DNA of 58,687 bases from Herpetosiphonaceae bacterium (GTDB taxonomy: Bacteria; Chloroflexota; Chloroflexia; Chloroflexales; Kallotenuaceae). The stretch spans positions 1-58,687 of the forward strand of contig DASUTC010000267.1 in the NCBI GenBank assembly GCA_036374795.1, in the 5' to 3' direction. Below are positions 18,206 to 25,835 of this stretch, in pieces; position 1 is the stretch's first letter, and the number at the start of each line of letters is the position of its first letter. The notes under the pieces were generated by a model. The model searched no databases and had not been told where the DNA came from. It saw nothing but the letters and a program-made list of their open reading frames with translations. Position numbers and translations under genes: made by a program.

Positions 18206-19366
18206 TTACAGTGGGCAGTAGAGCAGCCGGTTTGGCGTCGGCAGCAGATTATTGCGGATCGCGCCGGTCGTGGCGTTGCTGTTGAGCCACGTCGCGATCG
18301 TCGACGGCGCTGCCTCTCCGTAGGCGCTCTTGTACTTGGCGACACAGCCCAGCACATGCCCCGCCGAGACGATCGTGCTGGTGAAGCTGCTGGTGCCGCC
18401 GTTGTTCCAGGCCGAGGTGATGCTCACGCCGGGCGCGTAGATGTCGACGCACGAGCCATAGTTGGCAAACGCCGGCCTGTAGTCGTTGCGATCGGATGCC
18501 GTCGCGGTATACACGCCGCTGTGACTCGCCAGCGTGCCGGAGCATGCATCGCCGCCGCTATCGCCAGCCGGGACCGTGACGAAGATGCCGGAGGCAAGCA
18601 TCCGCGTCAGCGCATCGTACACCGCAGAGCTAGAAGCGCTGGCAGCCGAAACGACAACCGCCGCCGCCGGTCTGACCGCGTTGGCACTGACCCAGTCGAG
18701 TCCCGTGATCAGCGCGGCATACGTACCCGTCACATCGCCGTAATACGAGCAGTTGAGCACGCGCACGCCGCGCAGATTGACGCTCTTCGCCACGCCGTAG
18801 GTTGTGCCGCCGACGACGCCCGCGAGATGCGTGCCCCAGCCGTTACAGTCCGTGCCGCTGCCGCCGTACGCATCAAAGGCGATGGCCGCCCGTCCGCCGA
18901 AATCGGCGTGGCTGGGAAGAATGCCCGTGCTGATGATATAGGCCGTCACGCCCGCGCCCGTCGCGGTGTAGCTATAGCTGCCGTTGAGCGGCAGCGCGCG
19001 CTGGTCGATGCGATCCAGGCCCCACTGGCCCGCGCCCACCGTCTGCGTCGCGGCAATGGTAAATTCCCGATCCTGCTCGATGTAGTCTACAGAGGGATGG
19101 CGCTGGAGCGCCGCGAGCTGGCCCGCGTTCAGCGCCGCCGCGAAGCCGTTGAGCGCCGACTCGTAGACATGCTTGGGCCGCACGCTCGCCACCGCCGCCA
19201 CCGACCGGGGACTGGCCCCGTCCTTCAGCACCACGATGTACTGATCGGGGATTGGCTTACCGGATGAGGCTGGGAGCATCTTCGCGGGAGCAGCGGCCAA
19301 CGAGTTCGCCGTCAGCGCGCCGATCGCCAGAAAGACGCAGGCAAAAAGACCAACAAAACCCTGCAT
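18206..19366 (-). CDS. S8-7: catalytically dead S8 subtilase paralogue (all triad residues replaced)
   Basis: A protein of 386 residues with signal peptide, I9-type propeptide (DQYIVVLKDGASPRSVAAVA, about 41-60) and a full-length proteinase-K-like domain. Triad positions are all changed: Asp to Ser146 (YIISTGI), His to Trp177 (DCNGWGTHLAG) and Ser to Ile332 (TSTIVSAGHV). The oxyanion Asn is Asp269. The reading frame is intact, with GGAGG before the ATG at 19366, so this is a pseudoprotease rather than a frameshifted pseudogene. It is the most distal of seven tandem paralogues and has its own hairpin downstream. Possible roles are a decoy, chaperone or binding protein; this is inference. Its signal peptide differs from the MKR-type of the other copies. 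Confidence 0.9.
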   Translation of the reverse strand: MQGFVGLFACVFLAIGALTANSLAAAPAKMLPASSGKPIPDQYIVVLKDGASPRSVAAVASVRPKHVYESALNGFAAALNAGQLAALQRHPSVDYIEQDREFTIAATQTVGAGQWGLDRIDQRALPLNGSYSYTATGAGVTAYIISTGILPSHADFGGRAAIAFDAYGGSGTDCNGWGTHLAGVVGGTTYGVAKSVNLRGVRVLNCSYYGDVTGTYAALITGLDWVSANAVRPAAAVVVSAASASSSAVYDALTRMLASGIFVTVPAGDSGGDACSGTLASHSGVYTATASDRNDYRPAFANYGSCVDIYAPGVSITSAWNNGGTSSFTSTIVSAGHVLGCVAKYKSAYGEAAPSTIATWLNSNATTGAIRNNLLPTPNRLLYCPL

Positions 19367-19412
19367 GGTGCCTCCAAAATTGCCAGTTGCGGGCAAGCAA
19401 GCTGCATAGCGA

Positions 19413-19440
19413 GGGCTGCGATTCAAACGAGTCGCAGCCC
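19413..19440 (-). terminator. hairpin downstream of protease S8-6
   Basis: GGGCTGCGA (19413-19421) pairs with TCGCAGCCC (19432-19440). It shares the GGCTGC core with hairpins after the other array members but lies farther from its stop (82 bases), with a repeat in between. Confidence 0.55.
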
Positions 19441-19461
19441 CGCATAGCTCCGAAATGCCGG

Positions 19462-19520
19462 AGACGAAAGAACAAAGGAACAAGAGAACCAAGAACCCGA
19501 AACCTGGAACTCGAAACCAG
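19462..19520. repeat. dispersed GAAC/AAC-rich repeat, copy 4
   Basis: GAACAAAGGAACAAGAGAAC followed by CCTGGAACTCGAAACC-type units, immediately after the S8-6 stop codon. It displaces that gene's hairpin relative to its siblings, which suggests insertion after the array formed. Confidence 0.65.
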
Positions 19521-19521
19521 G

Positions 19522-20586
19522 CTAGATCGGACAGGTAAAGATCCGAATCGTGCCGAACAGCCGCGAGTTGCTGATCACCCAGTTTGAAACCTGGGCAGGC
19601 GTTGCGCCTGGATTCATGCCAAGATACTTGGCGACGCAGCCCGAAACATAGGCCGCCGCGACGCCCGTACCGCTGATCGTATTGGTGCCGCTCGGAGGCC
19701 AGGCTGCGGTTCTGGTTCCAGGCGCGTACACTTCCACACACGATCCATAGTTCGAGTACGCAGCCTTGGTATTGCTGGTCGTCGAAGCGCCGACCGTGAT
19801 CACGCCTGAGGCGCGAGCCGGCGAATAATTGCAGGCGTTGGCGTTGTTGTCGCCCGCCGCAACCACCGTGACAATCCCGCGATTGACCATGTTCGTGACG
19901 GCGGTATCCAATGACGAGTTCGCGGCACCGGCAAACGACATATTCGCCACCGCAGGCCGCACCGCGTTGCTCGCCACATAGTTCACGCCCGCGATCATCC
20001 CCGAATAGCTGCCGCTGCCGCTGCAATCGAAGACCCGCACGCCGCGCAGCTTCACATCTTTCGCCACGCCCCAGGTCGTGCCGCCGAGCACGCTGGCGGT
20101 ATGCGTGCCGTGACCGTTACAGTCCTGACCCGTGCCGCCCAGCGCGTCATACACATTGATCGCGCGACCGCCGAAATCGGGATGCGTGACGTAGATGCCG
20201 GTATCGATTACATACGCCGACACGTTCGCCGCCGAGCTAATCGTGCTGTCCGTCGCCGCGAGCGGCTGGCTGCTCTGCTCGATCCGGCCCTGGCTGCTGG
20301 TCGCGATCGTCTGATCCGATTCAATCGCGACGACCTTGGGATGCTGTTGCAGCGCCGCGAGCTGGCCCGCGTTCAGCGCCGCCGCGAAGCCGTTGAGCGC
20401 CGACTCGTAGATATAGGCTGGGCTGATACCCGCCACTGCCGCCACCGACCGGGGATTGGCCCCGTCCTTCAGCACCACGATGTACTGGTTTTCGAGCACC
20501 TTCCCCTGCGCCTCAGCCTGAGCACCGATCAGCACGCTGGCCGCCAGCATCAAGCCCGCTACCAATAGTCCTGCTATCCGTTTCAT
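19522..20586 (-). CDS. S8-6: S8 subtilase paralogue lacking the catalytic Ser
   Basis: A protein of 354 residues. Signal peptide [20 protein letters not shown]9-like propeptide, then the peptidase domain. Asp128 (YVIDTGI) and His159 (NGHGTHTA) are present. The nucleophile motif reads ISGTGVAAAYV, so Ser is Gly308 and the usual downstream SPHVAG is lost; the oxyanion Asn is Asp246. The WGLDRIDQ element at the mature N terminus is replaced by QGRIEQSSQPL, and the propeptide junction is about 18 residues shorter. AGGAGG precedes the ATG. It is probably an inactive, still-folding paralogue, with an open frame throughout. Confidence 0.9.
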   Translation of the reverse strand: MKRIAGLLVAGLMLAASVLIGAQAEAQGKVLENQYIVVLKDGANPRSVAAVAGISPAYIYESALNGFAAALNAGQLAALQQHPKVVAIESDQTIATSSQGRIEQSSQPLAATDSTISSAANVSAYVIDTGIYVTHPDFGGRAINVYDALGGTGQDCNGHGTHTASVLGGTTWGVAKDVKLRGVRVFDCSGSGSYSGMIAGVNYVASNAVRPAVANMSFAGAANSSLDTAVTNMVNRGIVTVVAAGDNNANACNYSPARASGVITVGASTTSNTKAAYSNYGSCVEVYAPGTRTAAWPPSGTNTISGTGVAAAYVSGCVAKYLGMNPGATPAQVSNWVISNSRLFGTIRIFTCPI

Positions 20587-20630
20587 GGGTCCTCCTTGCT
20601 CATTACGCGCGCAGCGCTGCGTAGCGCAAA

Positions 20631-20652
20631 GCTGCAACATGTGTGTTGCAGC
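20631..20652 (-). terminator. hairpin downstream of protease S8-5
   Basis: GCTGCAACA (20631-20639) pairs with TGTTGCAGC (20644-20652), a 9-bp stem with a 4-base loop, 26 bases after the stop. Confidence 0.6.
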
Positions 20653-20677
20653 CTTGACGTTCCCACTGACCGATCGA

Positions 20678-21829
20678 TTAGAGCGTCGATTTGTAGACCA
20701 GGCGATTGGGCGTGCCCGGCGGATTGTTCTGGATCACCGCGACCGTCGCGTTGGTGTTCAGCCAGTTTGTCACCGTCGCCGCCGAGGCCGCCGGGTTCGT
20801 GCTCACGTACAGCGCGGCCACGCCCGTCACGTGCGATGCCGCCGCCGACGTGCCGCTCAGGGTCATCGTCGCCGTGGGGCTGGTGTACCACGTCGATGTG
20901 ATGTTGATGCCGGGCGAGTAGATGTCGACGCATGAGCCAAAGTTGGAGGCCGAGTGTCGGGTGTCGGTCCTATCCGAGGCCGCAACCGCGTACGCATTGG
21001 CCGCGCGCGCGGGCGAGAAGTTGCAGGCATCGGAATTGTTGCTGCCCGCGATCACTCCGACGAAGACGCCGGAGTTCGCCAGGTTGTTGACGGCGAAGTC
21101 GACCGAGGCGTTCGCGCTGCCACCGGCGGTGATATTCGCGACCGCAGGCTTGACCGCATTGGCGCGCACCCAGTCGATCCCCGCGATCACACTCGACCAC
21201 GAGCCGGAGCCGCTGCAATTGAGCACGCGCACGCCGCGCAGCTTCACACCCTTCGCCACGCCCCAGGTCGCGCTGCCGATCACGCCCGCCATAAAGGTGC
21301 CGTGGCCGTTACAGTCGATGCCGTTGCCGCCGATCGCGTCGTAGGCCACGGTCGCGCGATTGCCGAAGTCGCTGTGCAGGGTGATGCCCGTATCGATCAC
21401 GTAGGCCGATACAGTCGAGGCGGTCGTGTTGTAGGTGTAGGTGCCCGACAGCGGCAGATAGCGCTGGTCGATGCGATCGAGGCCCCACTGGCCCGCACCC
21501 ACCGTCTGCGTCGTGTTGATCGAGACTTCGCCATCCTGCTCGATGTAGTCCACGCTGGGATTGTGCTGCAGCGCCGCGAGCTGGCCCTGGTTCAGCGCCG
21601 CCGCGAAGCCGTTGAGCGCCGACTCGTAGACGTGCTTGGGCTGCACGCCCGCCACCGCCGCCACCGACCGGGGATTGGCTCCCTCCTTCAGCACCACGAT
21701 GTACTGGTTCTCGATCCCCCGCTCTTTGGCCGGGATGATCTTCGCGGTCGCGGCCTCGGCCTGACCGCCGACCGCCATGCTGGCCGCCAGCATCATGCTC
21801 GCTACCAATAGTCCTGCTATCCGTTTCAT
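20678..21829 (-). CDS. S8-5: secreted S8 subtilase (proteinase-K-like)
   Basis: A protein of 383 residues. Signal peptide MKRIAGLLVASMMLAAS, I9 propeptide (about 40-105), then the peptidase domain starting near WGLDRIDQ. Triad: Asp146 (YVIDTGI), His176 (NGHGTFMAG) and Ser328 (LSGTSAAASHV). The oxyanion-hole position, normally AAGN, reads IAGSNN, so it is Ser263 rather than Asn, which usually lowers activity in subtilisins. Cys pairs (DCNGHG, NCSGSG, DACNFS, GSCVD) match the disulfide-rich proteinase K group. AAGGAG precedes the ATG. It is very similar to S8-4, indicating recent duplication. Confidence 0.92.
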   Translation of the reverse strand: MKRIAGLLVASMMLAASMAVGGQAEAATAKIIPAKERGIENQYIVVLKEGANPRSVAAVAGVQPKHVYESALNGFAAALNQGQLAALQHNPSVDYIEQDGEVSINTTQTVGAGQWGLDRIDQRYLPLSGTYTYNTTASTVSAYVIDTGITLHSDFGNRATVAYDAIGGNGIDCNGHGTFMAGVIGSATWGVAKGVKLRGVRVLNCSGSGSWSSVIAGIDWVRANAVKPAVANITAGGSANASVDFAVNNLANSGVFVGVIAGSNNSDACNFSPARAANAYAVAASDRTDTRHSASNFGSCVDIYSPGINITSTWYTSPTATMTLSGTSAAASHVTGVAALYVSTNPAASAATVTNWLNTNATVAVIQNNPPGTPNRLVYKSTL

Positions 21830-21885
21830 AGTTGCTCCTTGCCGGTGATGCACATGTTCTGTTGCGCTGTGACGATGCGTAGCGC

Positions 21886-21913
21886 AGGGCTGCAACACAC
21901 ATGTTGCAGCCCT
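21886..21913 (-). terminator. hairpin downstream of protease S8-4
   Basis: AGGGCTGCAACA (21886-21897) and TGTTGCAGCCCT (21902-21913) form a perfect 12-bp stem with loop CACA, 23 bases after the stop. Confidence 0.65.
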
Positions 21914-21935
21914 GACGTTCCCACTGACCGATCGA

Positions 21936-23087
21936 TTAGAGCGTCGATTTGTAGACCAGACGGTTGGGCGTGCCTGTTGGATTGCTCTTGATCACGCCAG
22001 CGGTGGCGTTGGTGTTCAGCCAGTTTGTCACCGTCGCCGTCGAGGCCGCCGGGTTCGTGCTCAGGTACAGTGCGGCCACGCCCGTCACGTGCGAGGTCGC
22101 TACCGACGTGCCGCTGATCGTGTTGGTCGCGGTGGTGCTGGTGTACCAGGTCGAGGTGATGCTCACGCCGGGCGAGTAGCTATCCACACACGAGCCGTAG
22201 TTGGTGAACGAAGCTTTGGTGTCGGTCCTATCCGAGGCCGAAACCGTGTACGCATTGGCCGCGCGCGCGGGCGAGTAGTTGCAGGCATTCGCGTTGCTGC
22301 TGCCCGCGACTACCGCGACGAAGACGCCGGAGTTCGCCAGGTTGTTGACGGCGGTATCGACCGAGGTGTTCGCGCCGCCGCCAAGGGTGATATTGGCGAC
22401 CGCAGGCTTGATCGCGTTGGCGCGCACCCAATCGATGCCCTCGATCACATCGGCGTATGCGCCGGAGCCGCTGCAATTGAGCACGCGCACGCCGCGCAGC
22501 TTCACACCCTTCGCCACGCCCCAGGTCGCGCTGCCAATGATGCCCGCCATAAAGGTGCCGTGGCCGTTACAGTCGATGCCGTTGCCGCCGATCGCGTCGT
22601 AGGCCACGGCGGCGCGTCCGCCGAAGTTAGTGTGCATCGTGATGCCCGTATCGATCACGTAGGCCGTCACGTTCGAGGCGGTCGTGTTGTAGGTGTAGGT
22701 GCCCGACAGCGGCAGGGCGCGCTGGTCGATGCGATCGAGGCCCCACTGGCCCGTGCCCACGGTCTGCGTCGTCTGGATCGAGACTTCACTGTCCTGCTCG
22801 ATGTAGTCGACATTGGGGTTGTGCTGCAGCGCCGCGAGCTGGCCCTGGTTCAGCGCCGCCGCGAAGCCGTTGAGCGCCGACTCGTAGATGTGCCTGGGCT
22901 GCACGCCTGCCACTGCTGCTACCGACCGGGGATTGGCCCCGTCCTTCAGCACCACGATGTACTGGTTTTCGAGCGCCTTGCCCTGGGCGGGGATGATCTT
23001 CGCGGTCGCGGCCTCGGCCTGACCGCCGACCAGCACGCTGGCCGCCAGCATCATGCTCGCTACCCATAGTCCAGCTATCCGTTTCAT
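21936..23087 (-). CDS. S8-4: secreted S8 subtilase (proteinase-K-like)
   Basis: A protein of 383 residues, collinear with S8-5. Signal peptide [21 protein letters not shown]9 propeptide with [19 protein letters not shown], and peptidase triad Asp146, His176 (NGHGTFMAG) and Ser328 (ISGTSVATSHV). The oxyanion residue is Ser263 (VAGSSN) instead of Asn. The second His of the usual HGTH is Phe, shared only with S8-5. AGGAGG precedes the ATG. Predicted to be exported and self-processing if active. Confidence 0.92.
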   Translation of the reverse strand: MKRIAGLWVASMMLAASVLVGGQAEAATAKIIPAQGKALENQYIVVLKDGANPRSVAAVAGVQPRHIYESALNGFAAALNQGQLAALQHNPNVDYIEQDSEVSIQTTQTVGTGQWGLDRIDQRALPLSGTYTYNTTASNVTAYVIDTGITMHTNFGGRAAVAYDAIGGNGIDCNGHGTFMAGIIGSATWGVAKGVKLRGVRVLNCSGSGAYADVIEGIDWVRANAIKPAVANITLGGGANTSVDTAVNNLANSGVFVAVVAGSSNANACNYSPARAANAYTVSASDRTDTKASFTNYGSCVDSYSPGVSITSTWYTSTTATNTISGTSVATSHVTGVAALYLSTNPAASTATVTNWLNTNATAGVIKSNPTGTPNRLVYKSTL

Positions 23088-23132
23088 AGGTCCTCCTTTG
23101 TTCTGTTGCTTTCCATCGATATGTACCGACAA

Positions 23133-23154
23133 GCTGCAACGTCGTTGGTGCAGC
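23133..23154 (-). terminator. weak hairpin downstream of protease S8-3
   Basis: GCTGCA (23133-23138) and TGCAGC (23149-23154) pair around a 10-base loop, 27 bases after the stop. It is a degenerate version of the stems after S8-4 and S8-5. Confidence 0.4.
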
Positions 23155-23180
23155 CCTGCTGATACGATAACCAATCGATG

Positions 23181-24317
23181 TTAGAGCGTCGATTTGTAGA
23201 GCAGGCGGTTGGGCGTACTGGGCGGGTTGCTCTTGATCACGCCGACCGTCGCATTGTTGATGATCCAGCTATTGACCGTCGCCGGTGACGCGCCTGGATC
23301 GCCTTGCAGGTAGAGCGCGGCAACGCCCGCGACGTGTGGCGCGGCCATCGAGGAGGTGCTGATCGTGCCTGAAACCGAGGTGATGCCCACGCCCGGCGCG
23401 TAGATCTCGACGCAGGGGCCGTAGTTCGAGTACGACGCCCTGGTATCAGTGCGATCCGACGTAGTAACGGTCAGCACGCCGCTGGCGCGGGCCGGTGAGT
23501 AGTTGCAGGCATCGCTGTTACTGCTGCCCGCCGCGACCGCTACGGTGATGCCTTGATTGACCATGTTGGTCGCCGCGCTATCCACCGAGGTGTTCGCAGC
23601 GCTGCCCAGCGATATGTTCGCCACCGCAGGCTTGACCGCGTTGGTCGCCACCCAGTTCATGCCAGCGATCACGCCCGCATAGCTGCCGCTGCCGCTGCAA
23701 TTGATCACGCGCACCGCGACCAGCGTCACACCCTTCGCCACGCCGTAGGTCGCGCTGCCGACGATGCCCGCGACATTCGTGCCTTGGCCGTGACAGTCCG
23801 CTGCCGGGAGCGAGCCGTCGACCGCGTCGTAGCCATCGATCACGCGCCCGCCGAAGTCGGGGTGCTTGTTGATACCGCTGTCGATGACGTAGGCGCGCAC
23901 GCCGTTGCCGGTGGCGTTGTAGGTGTAGGTGCCGTCGAGCGGCAGATAGCGCTGATCGATGCGATCCAGGCCCCACTGGCCCGCGCCCACGGGCTGCGTT
24001 GTGGTGATCGAAACCTCGGCATCCTGCTCGATGTAGTCGACGCTGGGATGGTGCTGGAGCGCCGCGAGCTGGCCCGCGTTCAACGCCGCCGCGAAGCCGT
24101 TGAGCACCGCGTCATACTCATACTTCGGGGTAACACCTGCCACAGCGGCTACTGCGCGCGGGTTGGCACCCTCCTTCAACACCACGATATACTGGTTTTC
24201 GAGCGCCTTGCCCTGCGCCGGGATGACCCTCGCCGGTGAGGCCTCGGCCTGACCACCGACCAGCACGCTAGCCGCCAGCATCAGTCCCGACATAAACAGC
24301 CCTGCCAAACGTTTCAT
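23181..24317 (-). CDS. S8-3: S8 subtilase paralogue with catalytic His replaced by Gln
   Basis: A protein of 378 residues with signal peptide [21 protein letters not shown]9 propeptide and peptidase domain. Asp146 is present (YVIDSGI) and the nucleophile block is [12 protein letters not shown] (Ser323). The His motif reads [11 protein letters not shown]: the catalytic His is Gln178 and two neighbours are swapped as well (Asn to His, His to Asn). The oxyanion position is Ser265 (AAGSSN). It shares the longer [11 protein letters not shown] insertion with S8-1, so S8-1 and S8-3 are sister copies. Hydrolysis is expected to be strongly reduced or lost. The frame is intact. Confidence 0.9.
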   Translation of the reverse strand: MKRLAGLFMSGLMLAASVLVGGQAEASPARVIPAQGKALENQYIVVLKEGANPRAVAAVAGVTPKYEYDAVLNGFAAALNAGQLAALQHHPSVDYIEQDAEVSITTTQPVGAGQWGLDRIDQRYLPLDGTYTYNATGNGVRAYVIDSGINKHPDFGGRVIDGYDAVDGSLPAADCHGQGTNVAGIVGSATYGVAKGVTLVAVRVINCSGSGSYAGVIAGMNWVATNAVKPAVANISLGSAANTSVDSAATNMVNQGITVAVAAGSSNSDACNYSPARASGVLTVTTSDRTDTRASYSNYGPCVEIYAPGVGITSVSGTISTSSMAAPHVAGVAALYLQGDPGASPATVNSWIINNATVGVIKSNPPSTPNRLLYKSTL

Positions 24318-24391
24318 CGTGACTCCTCCTATAGGTTGATCGACCCGCGCATTTGGGGGGACAGATCCGTCAGGGGGGTTCACTTTTGCGT

Positions 24392-24418
24392 GGCGGGCGA
24401 TGGTGGTCACAGCCCGCC
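24392..24418 (-). terminator. hairpin downstream of protease S8-2
   Basis: GGCGGGC (24392-24398) pairs with GCCCGCC (24412-24418), 17 bases after the stop. Confidence 0.5.
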
Positions 24419-24434
24419 GCTGCTCTGGCGTCGG

Positions 24435-25586
24435 CTACTGGTTGCAGAAGACCAGCGCATTCGGGGTGCCGGTCGGGTTATTCTTGATCACGTTCTTGGT
24501 CGCGTTATTGCTCAGCCAGCCGGCAACCGTGGTCGTCGCCGCGTCGCCATAGACCGCCTTGTACTTGGCGGCACAGCCTGTCACGTGCGCGGTCGCCATC
24601 GAGGTGCCGCTCAGCGTGTTGACGCCGTAGTTGAGCCAGGTCGACTTGATGCTCACGCCCGGCGCGTAGATGTCAACGCACGAGCCGTAGTTGCTGAACG
24701 AGGCCCGGTTGTCATTGCGATCGGAGGCGGCCACGGTGTACGCGCCCGCCGCGCGAGCGGGTGAGTAGTTGCAGGCGCTCCCGCCGCTGCCACCGGCTGC
24801 CACCGCGACGAAGACGCCGGAGTTTGCCAGGTTGTTGACGGCAGTATCGACGGAGGTGTTCGCGCCGCCGCCCAGCGAGAGGTTTGCCACCGCGGGCCTG
24901 ACCGCATTCACGCGCACCCAGTCGATACCGGCGATCACGCCCGAATACGTCCCCGATCCGTTACAGTCGAGCACGCGCACGCCGCGCAGCCTGACGCCCT
25001 TCGCCACGCCCCAGGTCAGGCCGCCGATCGTACCCGCCAGGTGCGTGCCGTGACCGTTACAGTCGTTGCCGGTGCCGCCCAGCGCGTCGTACACGTTCGT
25101 CGCGCGACCGCCGAAGTCGCCATGAGCCGTGTGAATGCCGGTGTCGATCACGTAGGCCGATACATTCGAGGCCAGCGTGTTGTAGGTGTAGGTGCCCGAC
25201 AACGGCAGATAGCGCTGATCGATGCGATCCAGGCCCCACGGATCGCCGTTTGCGTCCATGTATTGCGTCGCATTGATCGAGACTTCGCCGTCCTGCTCGA
25301 TGTAATCGACGCTGGGATTGCGCTGGAGGGCAGTGAGCTGACCCGCGTTGAGTTCCGCCGCGAAGCCGTTGAGCGCCGACTCGTAGACGTAGGTTGGGTG
25401 TACGGCTGCCACTGCCGCCACCGACTGAGGACTCGCGCCCGCTTTCAGCACCACGATGTACTGATTGTCGATGGCCTTGCCCTGTGCCGGGATGACCCTG
25501 GCCGTCGATGCCTCGGCCTGGCCGCCGACCACAACGCTGGCCGCGAGCATGAGTCCCGACACAAACAGCCCTGCAAATCGTTTCAT
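24435..25586 (-). CDS. S8-2: secreted S8 subtilase, triad intact but oxyanion Asn replaced
   Basis: A protein of 383 residues. Signal peptide [18 protein letters not shown]9 propeptide, then WGLDRIDQ at the mature N terminus. Asp148, His179 (NGHGTHLAG) and Ser329 (LSGTSMATAHV) are all present. The oxyanion loop reads AAGGSGGSAC, so the Asn is Gly266. The C terminus ends TPNALVFCNQ instead of the [11 protein letters not shown] of its neighbours. Activity may be low, though some subtilases tolerate changes at this position. The start has an upstream CAGGAGGTACC-type site. Confidence 0.92.
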   Translation of the reverse strand: MKRFAGLFVSGLMLAASVVVGGQAEASTARVIPAQGKAIDNQYIVVLKAGASPQSVAAVAAVHPTYVYESALNGFAAELNAGQLTALQRNPSVDYIEQDGEVSINATQYMDANGDPWGLDRIDQRYLPLSGTYTYNTLASNVSAYVIDTGIHTAHGDFGGRATNVYDALGGTGNDCNGHGTHLAGTIGGLTWGVAKGVRLRGVRVLDCNGSGTYSGVIAGIDWVRVNAVRPAVANLSLGGGANTSVDTAVNNLANSGVFVAVAAGGSGGSACNYSPARAAGAYTVAASDRNDNRASFSNYGSCVDIYAPGVSIKSTWLNYGVNTLSGTSMATAHVTGCAAKYKAVYGDAATTTVAGWLSNNATKNVIKNNPTGTPNALVFCNQ

Positions 25587-25785
25587 GGTACCTCCTGGTA
25601 TCACGGCTTCCTCGGCCTGGAGGAATCCTGGTATTCTTTGTATCCGGCGATGAAACTGGAGATCATCAGCGACTTTATATCTGGCGATGAAACGGAAGAT
25701 CGATCAGCGCCGCCGCACGGTGGAGCGGTGTGGTGCGATCTCGGCCCTCTGTGAGGACACATGGCACTGCTGCGATGCTAAACCA

Positions 25786-25812
25786 AAGAGCCGCAGCAGT
25801 GCTGCGGCTCTT
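25786..25812 (-). terminator. intrinsic terminator downstream of protease S8-1
   Basis: AAGAGCCGCAGC (25786-25797) and GCTGCGGCTCTT (25801-25812) form a perfect 12-bp stem with a 3-base loop; on the minus strand TTTGG follows. It lies 24 bases after the stop. The remaining 25587-25785 gap holds a short direct repeat (GGCGATGAAAC at about 25646 and 25682). Confidence 0.7.
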
Positions 25813-25835
25813 AGCGGTTCCACTAGCCGAACGGA

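Noticed and set aside
19367-20026. In-frame extension of S8-7 upstream to 20026, giving about 606 residues
   Set aside because: The extra residues overlap S8-6 in another frame; a ribosome site and signal peptide support the start at 19366.
20101-20568. Long plus-strand open frames opposite the S8 array (also near 18356, 20954, 22089 and 25041)
   Set aside because: They are antisense shadows of GC-rich coding sequence; each repeats in the same place opposite every paralogue and has an Arg/Val/Ala-biased composition without domains.
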